A DNA stretch of 64,000 bases from Paracoccaceae bacterium (GTDB taxonomy: Bacteria; Pseudomonadota; Alphaproteobacteria; Rhodobacterales; Rhodobacteraceae), in NCBI GenBank assembly GCA_014872815.1, contig WKFK01000014.1:310001-374000 (forward strand). The letters are read 5' to 3'. The position numbers and the translations under genes were made by a program. The notes under the pieces are model-generated. The model was given only the letters and a program-made list of their open reading frames with translations, was not told where the DNA came from and did no database searches. Positions 18,559 to 27,432 of the stretch are shown here, in pieces. Position 1 is the first letter of the stretch; the number at the start of each line of letters is the position of its first letter.

Positions 18559-18606
18559 CTGTCATAAAAAACGTCATTTGTCATACAGCTGTTACATTGG
18601 CGTCAC
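18559..18606 (+). promoter_or_regulatory. Tandem Pho boxes upstream of pstS
   Basis: Half-sites TTGTCAT (18578), CTGTTAC (18589) and GCGTCAC (18600) run at an exact 11-bp period. CTGTCAT (18559) and ACGTCAT (18571) lie just upstream with 12-bp spacing. This array suggests cooperative PhoB binding and a strong promoter separate from that of phoR. Confidence 0.82.
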
Positions 18607-18682
18607 AAAAGCTTTGACCAGGCACTTTAGATCGTCGCTCGAGACTGTCGACGAACAGTCTGGATCAAATGGAGTTACACTT

Positions 18683-19717
18683 ATGTCCGTCAAACTGACT
18701 GCCTCTGCTCTGGCCATCGCGGCCGTTGCTGCCACTTCTGCCGCCGCGCGTGACCAGGTTCAGGTCGCCGGTTCTTCCACCGTTCTGCCTTACGCTTCTA
18801 TCGTTGCGGAAGCTTTCGGCGAGAACTTTGACTTCCCAACCCCAGTTGTTGAGTCCGGTGGCTCCTCTGCAGGTTTGAAGCGTTTCTGCCAGGGTGTTGG
18901 CACTGAGCACACCGATGTGGCAAACGCCTCCCGCAAAATCCGCGAAAAAGAGATCAAAGCATGTGCCGAAAACGGCGTGACCGACATCATCGAAGTCCGC
19001 ATCGGCTATGACGGCATCGTGTTCGCTTCCCAGCTGAACGGCCCAGCCTACACCCAGTTCACCCAGTCCGACATCTTCAACGCGCTGGCGCCAAAGGTGA
19101 TGGTAGACGGCAAACTGGTAGACAACCCACACAAACAGTGGTCCGACTTCAACCCAGATCTGCCATCTGAGGACATCCTGGCTTTCATCCCAGGCACCAA
19201 GCACGGCACCCGTGAAGTGTTTGAGGAAAAAGTTGTGGCCGCAGGCTGTGAAGCCACCGGCGCTTTTGAAGCCATGATGGCCGCTGGCATGTCCGAAGAT
19301 GACGCAGAAGATGCGTGTCTGGCAGTGATGTCCGACGGCCGTGCCGTAGACATCGACGGTGACTACACCGAGACCCTGGCCTCCATCGACGCCAACGCAA
19401 ACGGCATCGGCGTGTTTGGTCTGGCCTTCTACGAGAACAACACCGACAAGCTGAAAGTGGCGACCATGGCGGGCGTTGAGCCTTCCACCGAGACCATCTC
19501 CACCGGTGAATACCCTGTGTCCCGCCCGCTGTTCTTCTACGTGAAGAAAGCCCACATCGGCGTGATCCCAGGCCTGAAAGAATACGCTGAATTCTTCATC
19601 TCCGACGAGATCGCAGGTGGCGACGGCCCACTGGCAGAGTACGGCCTGGTGTCCGATCCGGCGCTGGCCGACACTCAGGGAGCTGTTGCGGCGGAAGCCG
19701 TGATGGGCGGCATGTAA
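18683..19717 (+). CDS. pstS: Phosphate ABC transporter substrate-binding protein PstS
   Basis: A 344-residue periplasmic phosphate-binding protein. A signal peptide spans residues 1-22 (KLTASALAIAAVAATSAAA then RDQ). The phosphate-binding loops appear as VAGSSTVLPY (near 28) and SGGSSAGLKRFCQG (near 57). Length and sequence fit the alphaproteobacterial form. The ATG at 18683 has a GGAG site upstream and begins the signal peptide; in-frame starts further up have no merit. Codon choice is markedly C-ending compared with neighbours, as expected for a highly expressed protein. It is preceded by Pho boxes and followed by an 11-bp stem. Confidence 0.95.
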   Translation: MSVKLTASALAIAAVAATSAAARDQVQVAGSSTVLPYASIVAEAFGENFDFPTPVVESGGSSAGLKRFCQGVGTEHTDVANASRKIREKEIKACAENGVTDIIEVRIGYDGIVFASQLNGPAYTQFTQSDIFNALAPKVMVDGKLVDNPHKQWSDFNPDLPSEDILAFIPGTKHGTREVFEEKVVAAGCEATGAFEAMMAAGMSEDDAEDACLAVMSDGRAVDIDGDYTETLASIDANANGIGVFGLAFYENNTDKLKVATMAGVEPSTETISTGEYPVSRPLFFYVKKAHIGVIPGLKEYAEFFISDEIAGGDGPLAEYGLVSDPALADTQGAVAAEAVMGGM

Positions 19718-19744
19718 AATAAGCCACGATGGCTTAAGACCTTC

Positions 19745-19773
19745 GAAGAGGCGGCGTGTGTTGCCGCCTCTTC
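19745..19773 (+). repeat. Stem-loop between pstS and pstC
   Basis: GAAGAGGCGGC (19745-19755) pairs perfectly with GCCGCCTCTTC (19763-19773), 7-base loop, with no T run after it. This fits a 3'-end stabilising hairpin or partial terminator that lets pstS be expressed above the permease genes. Confidence 0.7.
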
Positions 19774-19813
19774 TCAACTTAGCAAGTCTTGATGCAAGAC
19801 TTTTGGGGGACCA

Positions 19814-21286
19814 ATGCCTCTTCTTTGGCTCTTTATATCTGTGCTGGCGATTGCGGTCGTCGGCTTTGTTTTTGGGAGACAGCGTGCGCTAAGCAGCGCT
19901 GGTGGTGACGTCCGTTCGCTGCACTCCCTGCCAAACTACTACGGTTGGAACGTGTTCATGAAGGCCACGGTTCCAGCATTTGGTTTGATCGCTGTGTGGC
20001 TGATTGCGCAGCCACTGGTTTTGCAAAACAGCATTGCCGGCATGATCCCGGCAAGTGAGATCAAAGAAGGGTCCAACATTGGCCTGGTAATGGCGGAGGT
20101 CCGCCGCACCGCGACGGGGATTGAGAACGCGGTCGCCGCTGGCGTGATCAGCCCGGCCCTGGCGACCGACGTAAATGCAGACAGCGTTGCTGTGACCGCG
20201 CTGCTGAAAGAGGCAGGCCAGGTGGTGACAAGCGAGATTTCGCAGTCACTTTTGAACGCGGCGCAAGCCTTCCGCGCCATGAATGCAACCGGCAATCTGT
20301 TGATGACCGCCTTGGCACTGATTGTGGCTTTGGCGGCCGGTGGGTTTGCGGCGATGCAATGCACCAAAGACTACAAAGCGCGCAACGCGGTTGAACGGGG
20401 CATTCTGATGCTGTTGATCGCGGCGGCGTCGGTGGCGATCCTGACCACCATCGGCATTGTTCTGTCTTTGGTGTTCAACACAATCGAGTTTTTCCGTCTT
20501 TATCCAGCGCTGGACTTCTTCTTCTCGCCAGAATGGGCGCCGAGCTTCTCTGGCCGGGGTGGCTCTTCCAAACTGGGCATTCTGCCACTGTTGTGGGGCA
20601 CGCTCTATATTTCGATCATCGCATTGATTGTGGCGGTTCCAATTGGACTGTTTGCGGCGGTTTATCTCTCAGAGTATGCCACACCGCGCATTCGCAGCAT
20701 TGCCAAGCCAATGCTTGAGATCCTCGCAGGTATCCCGACCATTGTGTATGGTTTGTTTGCGCTGTTGACGATTGGTCCGATGTTGGTGTCGGTCTTTGGT
20801 CAAGATGGATTGGGCTGGATGGGTGGCGGCCGTGCGGTGATGACCGCAGGCATCGCCATGGGCATCATGTTGATCCCGTTTGTGAGCTCGCTATCAGACG
20901 ACATCATCAATGCGGTGCCTCAAGCGATGCGCGATGGCTCTTACGGCTTGGGCGCGACACAATCCGAAACCATCAAACAGGTGGTGATCCCCGCCGCTTT
21001 GCCGGGCATCGTTGGTGCGGTGCTCCTAGCGGCGTCCCGCGCGATTGGGGAAACCATGATTGTGGTTATGGGGGCAGGGGCCGCGGCGCGGCTTTCACTC
21101 AACCCGTTTGAAGCCATGACCACTGTGACCGCCAAAATCGTGTCCCAGCTGACCGGCGACAGTGACTTTGCGTCGCCAGAGGCGCTGGTGGCTTTTGCCT
21201 TGGGCATCACCCTCTTTGTTTTGACCTTGGCCCTTAACGTGCTCGCGCTCTTCATTGTGCGCAAATATCGGGAGCAGTACGAATGA
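19814..21286 (+). CDS. pstC: Phosphate ABC transporter permease PstC
   Basis: A 490-residue inner-membrane permease, much longer than E. coli PstC (319) because of an N-terminal extension with extra helices and a periplasmic segment (about residues 70-160), usual in alphaproteobacteria. The permease domain in the C-terminal half has the ABC contact segment SDDIINAVPQAMRDGSYGLGATQSE with the EAA-like loop (about residues 362-386). A GGGGGA site lies before the ATG. It overlaps pstA by 4 bp. Confidence 0.93.
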   Translation: MPLLWLFISVLAIAVVGFVFGRQRALSSAGGDVRSLHSLPNYYGWNVFMKATVPAFGLIAVWLIAQPLVLQNSIAGMIPASEIKEGSNIGLVMAEVRRTATGIENAVAAGVISPALATDVNADSVAVTALLKEAGQVVTSEISQSLLNAAQAFRAMNATGNLLMTALALIVALAAGGFAAMQCTKDYKARNAVERGILMLLIAAASVAILTTIGIVLSLVFNTIEFFRLYPALDFFFSPEWAPSFSGRGGSSKLGILPLLWGTLYISIIALIVAVPIGLFAAVYLSEYATPRIRSIAKPMLEILAGIPTIVYGLFALLTIGPMLVSVFGQDGLGWMGGGRAVMTAGIAMGIMLIPFVSSLSDDIINAVPQAMRDGSYGLGATQSETIKQVVIPAALPGIVGAVLLAASRAIGETMIVVMGAGAAARLSLNPFEAMTTVTAKIVSQLTGDSDFASPEALVAFALGITLFVLTLALNVLALFIVRKYREQYE

Positions 21287-22638
21287 CCGACGCAAGTCTT
21301 CCCAACACAGGTGGCGCGCCCAAGTCCGGCTCGCTGCATGAAATCGACGCGCGCACCAAAAAGCGCAATGCGGCTGAAAAACGCTTCCGCATGTACGGCG
21401 TGGCGGCGATTGCTACGGGCATTATCTTCTTGCTGGTGCTGCTGTTTGCCATCCTGGGCAACGGACTTGGCGCGTTTCAACAAACGTTTATCAGCGTGCC
21501 GGTGTATTTGGATGAGTCCAAGCTTGACAAAAAGGGCAACCGCAACATCGACGACATCAAGAAGGTCTCAACATTCGGCTACAACCCCTTGATCCAAAAA
21601 GCCGTTTTGAAAGCGGTTGTGGATGCGGGCATTGAGACTCCGCTGAAGAAGTCCAAGGATATGAAGGCGCTGATTTCAGCTTCTGCGGCGGCGCAGGTGC
21701 GTCAGGCGGTGATCGACAATCCCGCGCTGATTGGTCAGACGGTGGAGTTCCGTTTCCTCGCGTCGAGCCGTGTGGACGGTTATCTGAAAGGCCGCGTGCA
21801 CCGAGAGCTTCTGGCGCGTGATAAGAACATTGATGCAGAGCATCTTGATATTGTCGACGGGCTTAAAGAGATCGGCGTGGTGAAGAAAACCTTCAACTCG
21901 GCCTTTATCTTTGGCGCGGATGCCTCCGAGAGCCGCGCCGAGCAGGCCGGGATCGGTGTGTCGATGATTGGGTCGCTGTTCATGATGTTGGTGGTGCTGT
22001 TCCTTGCGTTGCCTATTGGTGTAGCGGCTTCGATCTACCTTGAAGAATTCGCACCGAAAAACCGCTGGACTGATTTGATTGAGGTGAACATTTCAAACCT
22101 CGCAGCGGTGCCATCCATTGTGTTTGGTATCCTAGGTCTAGCGGTGTTCATCCAGTTCATGCACTTGCCGCAATCCGCACCGCTGGTGGGTGGCCTTGTG
22201 CTGACACTGATGACCTTGCCGACGATCATCATCTCGACCCGTGCGTCTCTCAAAGCCGTACCGCCAAGCATCCGCGATGCGGCGCTTGGGGTGGGGGCCT
22301 CCAAAATGCAGTCGGTGTTCCACCATGTGCTGCCATTGGCTGCGCCTGGCATCCTCACCGGCACCATCATTGGTCTGGCGCAGGCGCTTGGCGAAACCGC
22401 GCCGCTGCTGCTGATCGGGATGGTGGGGTATATTGCCTCCAATCCTCCCGGCGGCGTGATCGAAGGGCTGATGTCACCAAATTCTGCGATGCCGGCACAA
22501 ATCTATGAATGGGCCAAACGGGCTGACCCGGCCTACTACGAACGCGCTTGGGGCGGGATCATCATTCTCTTGATCTTCCTCGTCTCGATGAACACTCTTG
22601 CAGTACTCCTGCGCCGCCGGTTTGAACGCCGCTGGTAA
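21283..22638 (+). CDS. pstA: Phosphate ABC transporter permease PstA (DUF3333 type)
   Basis: A 451-residue permease. Residues about 20-215 are the DUF3333 extension: one membrane helix (near 44-66) and a long charged region likely in the periplasm. The permease domain follows from about residue 220, with the EAA loop LKAVPPSIRDAALGVGASKMQS near residue 325. It overlaps pstC by 4 bp (ATGA) and ends 17 bp before pstB, so the transport genes are translated from one message. Confidence 0.93.
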   Translation: MTDASLPNTGGAPKSGSLHEIDARTKKRNAAEKRFRMYGVAAIATGIIFLLVLLFAILGNGLGAFQQTFISVPVYLDESKLDKKGNRNIDDIKKVSTFGYNPLIQKAVLKAVVDAGIETPLKKSKDMKALISASAAAQVRQAVIDNPALIGQTVEFRFLASSRVDGYLKGRVHRELLARDKNIDAEHLDIVDGLKEIGVVKKTFNSAFIFGADASESRAEQAGIGVSMIGSLFMMLVVLFLALPIGVAASIYLEEFAPKNRWTDLIEVNISNLAAVPSIVFGILGLAVFIQFMHLPQSAPLVGGLVLTLMTLPTIIISTRASLKAVPPSIRDAALGVGASKMQSVFHHVLPLAAPGILTGTIIGLAQALGETAPLLLIGMVGYIASNPPGGVIEGLMSPNSAMPAQIYEWAKRADPAYYERAWGGIIILLIFLVSMNTLAVLLRRRFERRW

Positions 22639-22655
22639 GCTAAGGACACTTACCC

Positions 22656-23453
22656 ATGTACGACACAGCAAAACTGGGGACTGACGTGAACCAGAACGAA
22701 ACCAAAATCTCCGCCCGCAATGTGCAGGTTTACTATGGCGACACCCACGCGATCAAAGATGTGAACGTGGATATCGAAGCAAAATCTGTGACGGCTTTCA
22801 TCGGTCCGTCCGGTTGCGGAAAGTCAACTTTCTTGCGTTGCATCAATCGGATGAACGACACAATTGATGTGTGTCGCGTTGAAGGTGACATCAAAATTGA
22901 CGGCGAAGACATCTACGACAAACGCGTCGATCCGGTGCAGCTGCGCGCCAAAGTGGGCATGGTGTTTCAGAAGCCAAACCCATTTCCGAAGTCGATCTAT
23001 GACAACATCGCTTACGGTCCGCGGATCCATGGCTTGGCAAAGAACAAAGCTGAGTTGGATGAAATCGTGGAGAAATCCCTGCGCCGTGGTGCGATCTGGA
23101 ACGAAGTGAAAGACCGGTTGCACGCGCCAGGCACCGGTCTGTCCGGTGGTCAGCAACAGCGTCTGTGTATCGCTCGCGCCGTGGCGACCGAGCCGGAAGT
23201 ACTGTTGATGGATGAACCATGTTCCGCGCTCGATCCGATTGCGACAGCACAGGTCGAAGAGCTGATTGACGAGTTGCGCGATCAGTACTCGGTGGTGATT
23301 GTGACGCACTCGATGCAACAGGCGGCCCGTGTGAGCCAGAAAACCGCCTTTTTCCACCTCGGCAACCTGGTGGAATATGGGGACACCTCGCAAATTTTCA
23401 CTAACCCGAATGATGAGCGTACCGAAAGCTACATCACCGGCCGGATCGGCTAA
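22656..23453 (+). CDS. pstB: Phosphate ABC transporter ATP-binding protein PstB
   Basis: A 265-residue ATPase that drives PstSCA uptake. Walker A is GPSGCGKST at residues 50-58, the ABC signature is LSGGQQQRL (near 164), and Walker B is [13 protein letters not shown]. All key residues are intact. The ATG at 22656 is used; a later in-frame GTG near 22686 would shorten the N-terminus only. Phosphate sensing by PhoR passes through this complex and PhoU, encoded next. Confidence 0.95.
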   Translation: MYDTAKLGTDVNQNETKISARNVQVYYGDTHAIKDVNVDIEAKSVTAFIGPSGCGKSTFLRCINRMNDTIDVCRVEGDIKIDGEDIYDKRVDPVQLRAKVGMVFQKPNPFPKSIYDNIAYGPRIHGLAKNKAELDEIVEKSLRRGAIWNEVKDRLHAPGTGLSGGQQQRLCIARAVATEPEVLLMDEPCSALDPIATAQVEELIDELRDQYSVVIVTHSMQQAARVSQKTAFFHLGNLVEYGDTSQIFTNPNDERTESYITGRIG

Positions 23454-23464
23454 GGAGAGAGACC

Positions 23465-24160
23465 ATGAACGACCAACATATTGTGTCCGCCTTCGACCGT
23501 GATCTGGAAGGCATTCAGGCCCAAGTGATGAAAATGGGGGGACTGGTTGAGGCAGCGATAGGTGAGGCCGCCAACGCCATGGCTGCGCGTGACGAAGAGC
23601 TTGCAGCACAAGTGAGAGCCGCCGACAAAGCCATTGATGGGCTTGAAGAATTGATCAATGAGCGGTGTGCAAATTTGATTGCGCTACGTGCACCGGCGGC
23701 CGTCGATCTTCGTGTCGTGCTGTCTGTGATGAAAATTGCCGGTAACCTAGAACGTATTGGCGACTATGCCAAAAACATGGCCAAGCGGACATCCGTATTG
23801 GTGCACATGGAGCAGGTCGAAGGCGCCAATGGCTCTCTCAAGCGTATGGCACATGAAGTGCAATTGATGCTCAAAGATGTTCTGGATGCCTTCATTCAGC
23901 GCGACGTTGAAATGGCACGGGATGTCCTGGAGCGCGATGAAAGCGTCGACCAAATGTACAACGCTTTGTTCCGTGAGTTCCTGACATTTATGATGGAAGA
24001 TCCACGCTACATTACGCCCTGTATGCACTTGCATTTCATGGCAAAAAACACGGAGCGGATGGGCGATCATGTCACTGCGATTGCCGAGCAGGTGATCTAT
24101 CTGGTGACCGGTAGCATGCCTGACGAAGCCCGCCCCAAAGCCACCCGTTTGGACGCGTAA
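23465..24160 (+). CDS. phoU: Phosphate signaling complex protein PhoU
   Basis: A 231-residue cytoplasmic protein of two three-helix PhoU repeats (about 10-110 and 120-220). The metal-binding type motifs appear as EERINERCANLIALR-like and NLERIGDYAKNMAKR in repeat 1 and NTERMGDHVTAIAEQ in repeat 2. It links PstB state to PhoR so that the Pho regulon is off when phosphate is plentiful. AAGGAGAG precedes the ATG, 11 bp after pstB. Confidence 0.93.
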   Translation: MNDQHIVSAFDRDLEGIQAQVMKMGGLVEAAIGEAANAMAARDEELAAQVRAADKAIDGLEELINERCANLIALRAPAAVDLRVVLSVMKIAGNLERIGDYAKNMAKRTSVLVHMEQVEGANGSLKRMAHEVQLMLKDVLDAFIQRDVEMARDVLERDESVDQMYNALFREFLTFMMEDPRYITPCMHLHFMAKNTERMGDHVTAIAEQVIYLVTGSMPDEARPKATRLDA

Positions 24161-24185
24161 CAGAAGCCTTTAGAGGATAAAGCAG

Positions 24186-24875
24186 ATGGCAAAAGATCAT
24201 CCCACCGTTCTCGTTGTCGAAGATGAACCGGCACAGCGTGAGGTTCTGAGCTACAACTTGCAGTCCGAAGGGTTTGACGTTGAAGTGGCTGCCGATGGCG
24301 ATACAGCGCTCCTGATGGTGCAAGAAGTTGAACCAGACATCATCGTGTTAGATTGGATGCTTCCGGGTACCTCTGGCATCGAAATTTGCCGGCGCCTTAA
24401 GACGCGCGCTGAAACGCAGAATATCCCGGTTATCATGTTGTCGGCGCGGTCTGAAGAAGTGGATCGCGTGCGTGGCCTTGAAACCGGTGCGGATGACTAT
24501 GTGGTTAAGCCTTACTCGGTGATTGAATTGATGGCACGGGTGCGCAATCAGCTGCGGCGCGTCCGACCGTCGTCTGTCGGCCAAACGCTGACTTACGAAG
24601 ACATCATCCTAAATGCGGAAACGCATCGCGTGACACGCAATGAAGAAGCGCTGCGCCTTGGGCCGACAGAATTTCGCTTGTTGGCAACCTTTATGGAGAA
24701 GCCTGGGCGTGTCTGGAGCCGCGAGCAGTTGTTGGACCGCGTTTGGGGCCGGGACATTTACGTCGACAGTCGCACCGTGGATGTTCACATCGGTCGCTTG
24801 CGTAAGGCGCTTTGTGTTCATGGCGGGGATGATCCGCTACGGACCGTACGTGGCGCTGGTTACGCGCTTGGGTGA
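24186..24875 (+). CDS. phoB: Phosphate regulon response regulator PhoB
   Basis: A 229-residue OmpR/PhoB-type regulator. The receiver domain (1-120) has acidic pocket residues E12/D13 and the phosphorylation site D56 in IIVLDWMLPG. The C-terminal winged helix (about 130-229) includes LGPTEFRLLATFMEKPGRVWSREQLL as the recognition region. It binds the Pho boxes seen before phoR and pstS. It is the last gene of the phoR-pst-phoU-phoB series, 25 bp after phoU. Confidence 0.93.
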   Translation: MAKDHPTVLVVEDEPAQREVLSYNLQSEGFDVEVAADGDTALLMVQEVEPDIIVLDWMLPGTSGIEICRRLKTRAETQNIPVIMLSARSEEVDRVRGLETGADDYVVKPYSVIELMARVRNQLRRVRPSSVGQTLTYEDIILNAETHRVTRNEEALRLGPTEFRLLATFMEKPGRVWSREQLLDRVWGRDIYVDSRTVDVHIGRLRKALCVHGGDDPLRTVRGAGYALG

Positions 24876-25284
24876 CCGAGCTATAGGAAACTTCGGTTTG
24901 TAAGATGTTGAAAAAACGAATGTTAAGTTTCAGCGTCAAGTTCTTCTAAATCAAATAGGGGCGTGTGCTGGCAACATTAGGTACGCGCTTCTCACCGTTA
25001 TATTAAATCGTATAATTGGTATTATGTTGTTTATTTAGCAGGTCGACATACGGTTGCCCGATCATTTGCGCCGGTCCCGGCGCAGGCTTAGTCTGCGTAT
25101 AAACTGAGGTTTTTATCGGATAAAGACAGCGGTTCGCCCTATAGACATCCATCACGTGTTTAAGTTAACTTATTGGTTAAGTTCATGGGGATGAGCTGAG
25201 CGTTGTAAATCCCATACAGAGTTTTGTAACGGATCTGCCTCCGGTGGCTGAGCGGCTCCGTGTTATGTGTAAAAGAAGGTCAAA
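24876..25284. other. 409-bp intergenic region before the LuxR gene
   Basis: No coding frame is supported here. It is AT-rich in its first half. It contains a hairpin TGCGCCGG/CCGGCGCA (25067-25084) without T run, a perfect 12-bp palindrome TAAGTTAACTTA (25161-25172) followed by a second TAAGTT half-copy, and CACGTG at 25153-25158. The palindromes are about 110 bp before the luxR start and could be operators, perhaps for that regulator itself. Confidence 0.5.
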
Positions 25285-26049
25285 ATGAACGATACGATAG
25301 ATTATATCGAAGAGGTTATGAACCAAAGTAGCTTGGAAGCACTTTGGGACTTGCATTGCGCGAAATTGGAAACCTTTGGGTTTGACAAGATCATCTACGG
25401 CTACACGAACTATCGCAGCGGTATGTCTCTGGGTGACGTCGAAGACTTCTTCATTCTATCAACGTATGATCGAGACTATTTGGACCAATTCATTGGCGGT
25501 GGTTTATATTTCTATGGACCGATGATGAAATGGACGCTGGAAAATACCGGCGCGCAAAGCTGGCGGCTGGCGCGTGAAGCCTACGATGCTGGCGAGCTCA
25601 GTGAAAAACAACGTGAAGTGTTTGAGTTCAATCGCAGCTACGGCCTTGAAGCAGGATATACGGTGAGCTTTCCCACGGTGTCGTCGCGCACCAAAGGTGC
25701 GATTTCGCTAGGCGCACGGGAAAACGTGACACAGGAAGAGCTCGACGCCCTTTGGGAGAAATGTGGGCGGGAAATAACGCTGATCAACAATGTGGCGCAT
25801 TTGAAAATCCAGTCCCTGCCCTACGCAAATCCTGAGCGGGAACTCACCAACCGCCAACGTGAGGTTCTGGAGTGGGTTGGAGACGGAAAAACAATTCAGG
25901 ATATTGCGCTTCTGATTGGCCGGACTCCCGCCACGGTGGAGAAACACTTGCGCCTTGCACGGGATGCGATGAATGTTGAAACAACTGCCCAAGCGTTGCT
26001 CAAAGCCTCCTTCATGAAGCAAATCTACTTGCTCGAGGGGCACAACTGA
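25285..26049 (+). CDS. LuxR-family regulator with autoinducer-binding domain (orphan)
   Basis: A 254-residue regulator. Residues about 15-170 form an Autoind_bind domain (FGFDKIIYGY, then YFYGPMMKWTLENTG with Trp retained), and residues about 185-250 form a LuxR/GerE helix-turn-helix (ELTNRQREVLEWVGDGKTIQDIALLIGRTPATVEKHLRLARDAM). No luxI-type synthase occurs in the window, so it is a LuxR solo or is paired with a distant synthase. An AAGAAGG site precedes the ATG. Signal and targets cannot be told. Confidence 0.88.
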   Translation: MNDTIDYIEEVMNQSSLEALWDLHCAKLETFGFDKIIYGYTNYRSGMSLGDVEDFFILSTYDRDYLDQFIGGGLYFYGPMMKWTLENTGAQSWRLAREAYDAGELSEKQREVFEFNRSYGLEAGYTVSFPTVSSRTKGAISLGARENVTQEELDALWEKCGREITLINNVAHLKIQSLPYANPERELTNRQREVLEWVGDGKTIQDIALLIGRTPATVEKHLRLARDAMNVETTAQALLKASFMKQIYLLEGHN

Positions 26050-26164
26050 CGCATACTGTGTTCACGAGTATGGTATACCTGACTTGTTGGTTAATTGTCA
26101 GAATGTCAAAATGACGACGTTCCGTGAGTGGTGGCTTTGGCCTTTGGAACAAATCGGCTTTGAT

Positions 26165-26326
26165 CTTCGCAATATCGAAGCTCTCTAGGTCGACCGGTAA
26201 TCAACCCGGTGTCAGGGTTGGGCTTATTTCGGTCTGGACCTGACAATTTTCGGTGGCCTCCCCATCCCCATGTTTAGGAGGTCGGAGAAAAGGAACGACG
26301 TCATCTCCTGGTGGCGTCGTTTTTTT
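26165..26326 (+). ncRNA. Candidate structured small RNA between luxR and tsf
   Basis: Five hairpins follow one another in a gap with no supported gene: CTTCG/CGAAG (26165-26180), ACCGG/CCGGT (26193-26210), GTCAGG/CCTGAC (26211-26244), GGCCTCC/GGAGGTC with one G-U pair (26255-26283), and AACGACG/CGTCGTT (26294-26321). The last is followed by seven Ts (26320-26326), a textbook Rho-independent terminator on the plus strand. It is 245 bp or more from the luxR stop. The 5' end is not defined; a long luxR 3' UTR is the main alternative. No known RNA family was recognised. Confidence 0.45.
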
Positions 26327-26330
26327 CTGC

Positions 26331-26346
26331 CTAAGAAGGTTCTTAG
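26331..26346. repeat. 16-bp palindrome
   Basis: CTAAGAA-gg-TTCTTAG is a perfect 7-bp inverted repeat with a 2-base centre, just beyond the T run of the candidate RNA. It could be a protein-binding site; nothing else between 26347 and 26420 is recognised. Confidence 0.4.
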
Positions 26347-26421
26347 CTGCATCGTGCAAAAATGGCCTAACGCCGCGACAGGTTACTATCTGCGAGGTTT
26401 TCAGGGTGATGATTGGAGGCC

Positions 26422-26454
26422 AAAAAAAGGCCGCTCCAAACTGGAGCGGCCTTT
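26422..26454 (-). terminator. Terminator of rpsB-tsf
   Basis: AAAGGCCGCTCC (26426-26437) and GGAGCGGCCTTT (26443-26454) form a 12-bp stem with a 5-base loop. The A tract at 26422-26428 is the U tract on the minus strand, 23 bp beyond the tsf stop. Confidence 0.9.
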
Positions 26455-26476
26455 CTTAGAACATGTAAGCAGGGAC

Positions 26477-27352
26477 TTAGCCTTGAGCAGCTTTGGCCAC
26501 TTCTGCTGCGAAGTCTTCTTCTTTTTTCTCGATGCCTTCGCCCACTTCCATGCGGACATAGCCAACGATTTCAGCGCCGGCTTCTTTAGCCGCTGCCGCA
26601 ACAGTCAGATCTGGGTTGATCACGAAGTTCTGGCCCAGCAGAGTGACTTCGGCCATGAATTTCTTCATGCGACCTACGATCATCTTCTCGATCACCTGCT
26701 CCGGCTTACCAGATTCACGTGCAATCTCGATCTGAACGTTTTTCTCTTTTTCAACAACCGCTGGGTCCAGGTCATCTTCGCCCAGAGCCTGTGGGTTGGC
26801 CGCTGCGATGTGCATGGCAACCTGCTTGCCAAATGCTTCGTCGCCGCCTTTCAGCGCCACGAGAACACCGATTTTGCCCATGCCGTCGGTTGCTGGGTTG
26901 TGCACGTAGGAAGTCACAACGTCGCCTTCGACAGTTGCCATGCGGCGTACGGACATGTTCTCACCGATGGTCGCAACAGCGTCGGTTACGGTTTCTTCAA
27001 CGGTCTTGCCGCCCAGATCCGCCGCTTTCAGCGCGTCAACGTCGGACACGTTGATCGCTGCGCCTGCGATGTTGGCAACCATGGACTGGAAGTCAGCGTT
27101 TTTGCCAACGAAGTCGGTTTCGGAGTTCACCTCAACGGCAACACCTTTGCCACCGTCTACCTTCACGGCCACCAGACCTTCGGCTGCGGTACGGCCAGAT
27201 TTCTTTGCCGCTTTCGCCAGACCTTTGGTGCGCAGCCAATCGATTGCTGCTTCCTGGTCGCCGTTGGTTTCGGTCAACGCTTTTTTCGCGTCCATCATGC
27301 CTGCGCCGGTCATCTCGCGCAGTTCTTTAACCATTGCTGCTGTGATCGCCAT
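26477..27352 (-). CDS. tsf: Translation elongation factor Ts
   Basis: A 291-residue factor that recharges EF-Tu with GTP. The N-terminal UBA-like domain reads [25 protein letters not shown], and the core has the conserved [10 protein letters not shown] (about residue 79). Full length for alphaproteobacteria. It follows rpsB by 80 bp on the same strand, the standard order, and ends at a strong terminator. A GGAG ribosome site lies before the ATG. Confidence 0.97.
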   Translation of the reverse strand: MAITAAMVKELREMTGAGMMDAKKALTETNGDQEAAIDWLRTKGLAKAAKKSGRTAAEGLVAVKVDGGKGVAVEVNSETDFVGKNADFQSMVANIAGAAINVSDVDALKAADLGGKTVEETVTDAVATIGENMSVRRMATVEGDVVTSYVHNPATDGMGKIGVLVALKGGDEAFGKQVAMHIAAANPQALGEDDLDPAVVEKEKNVQIEIARESGKPEQVIEKMIVGRMKKFMAEVTLLGQNFVINPDLTVAAAAKEAGAEIVGYVRMEVGEGIEKKEEDFAAEVAKAAQG

Positions 27353-27432
27353 CTTCGGCTCTCCTCGTCAGAAATTGGGAATGTGGGGGCGGGTCTACCC
27401 TGCCCCCATGTCAAATGTGTAACGGCGGAAGC

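Noticed and set aside
18665-19777. 370-codon minus-strand frame opposite pstS
   Set aside because: Caused by the strong codon bias of pstS, which leaves the opposite strand open.
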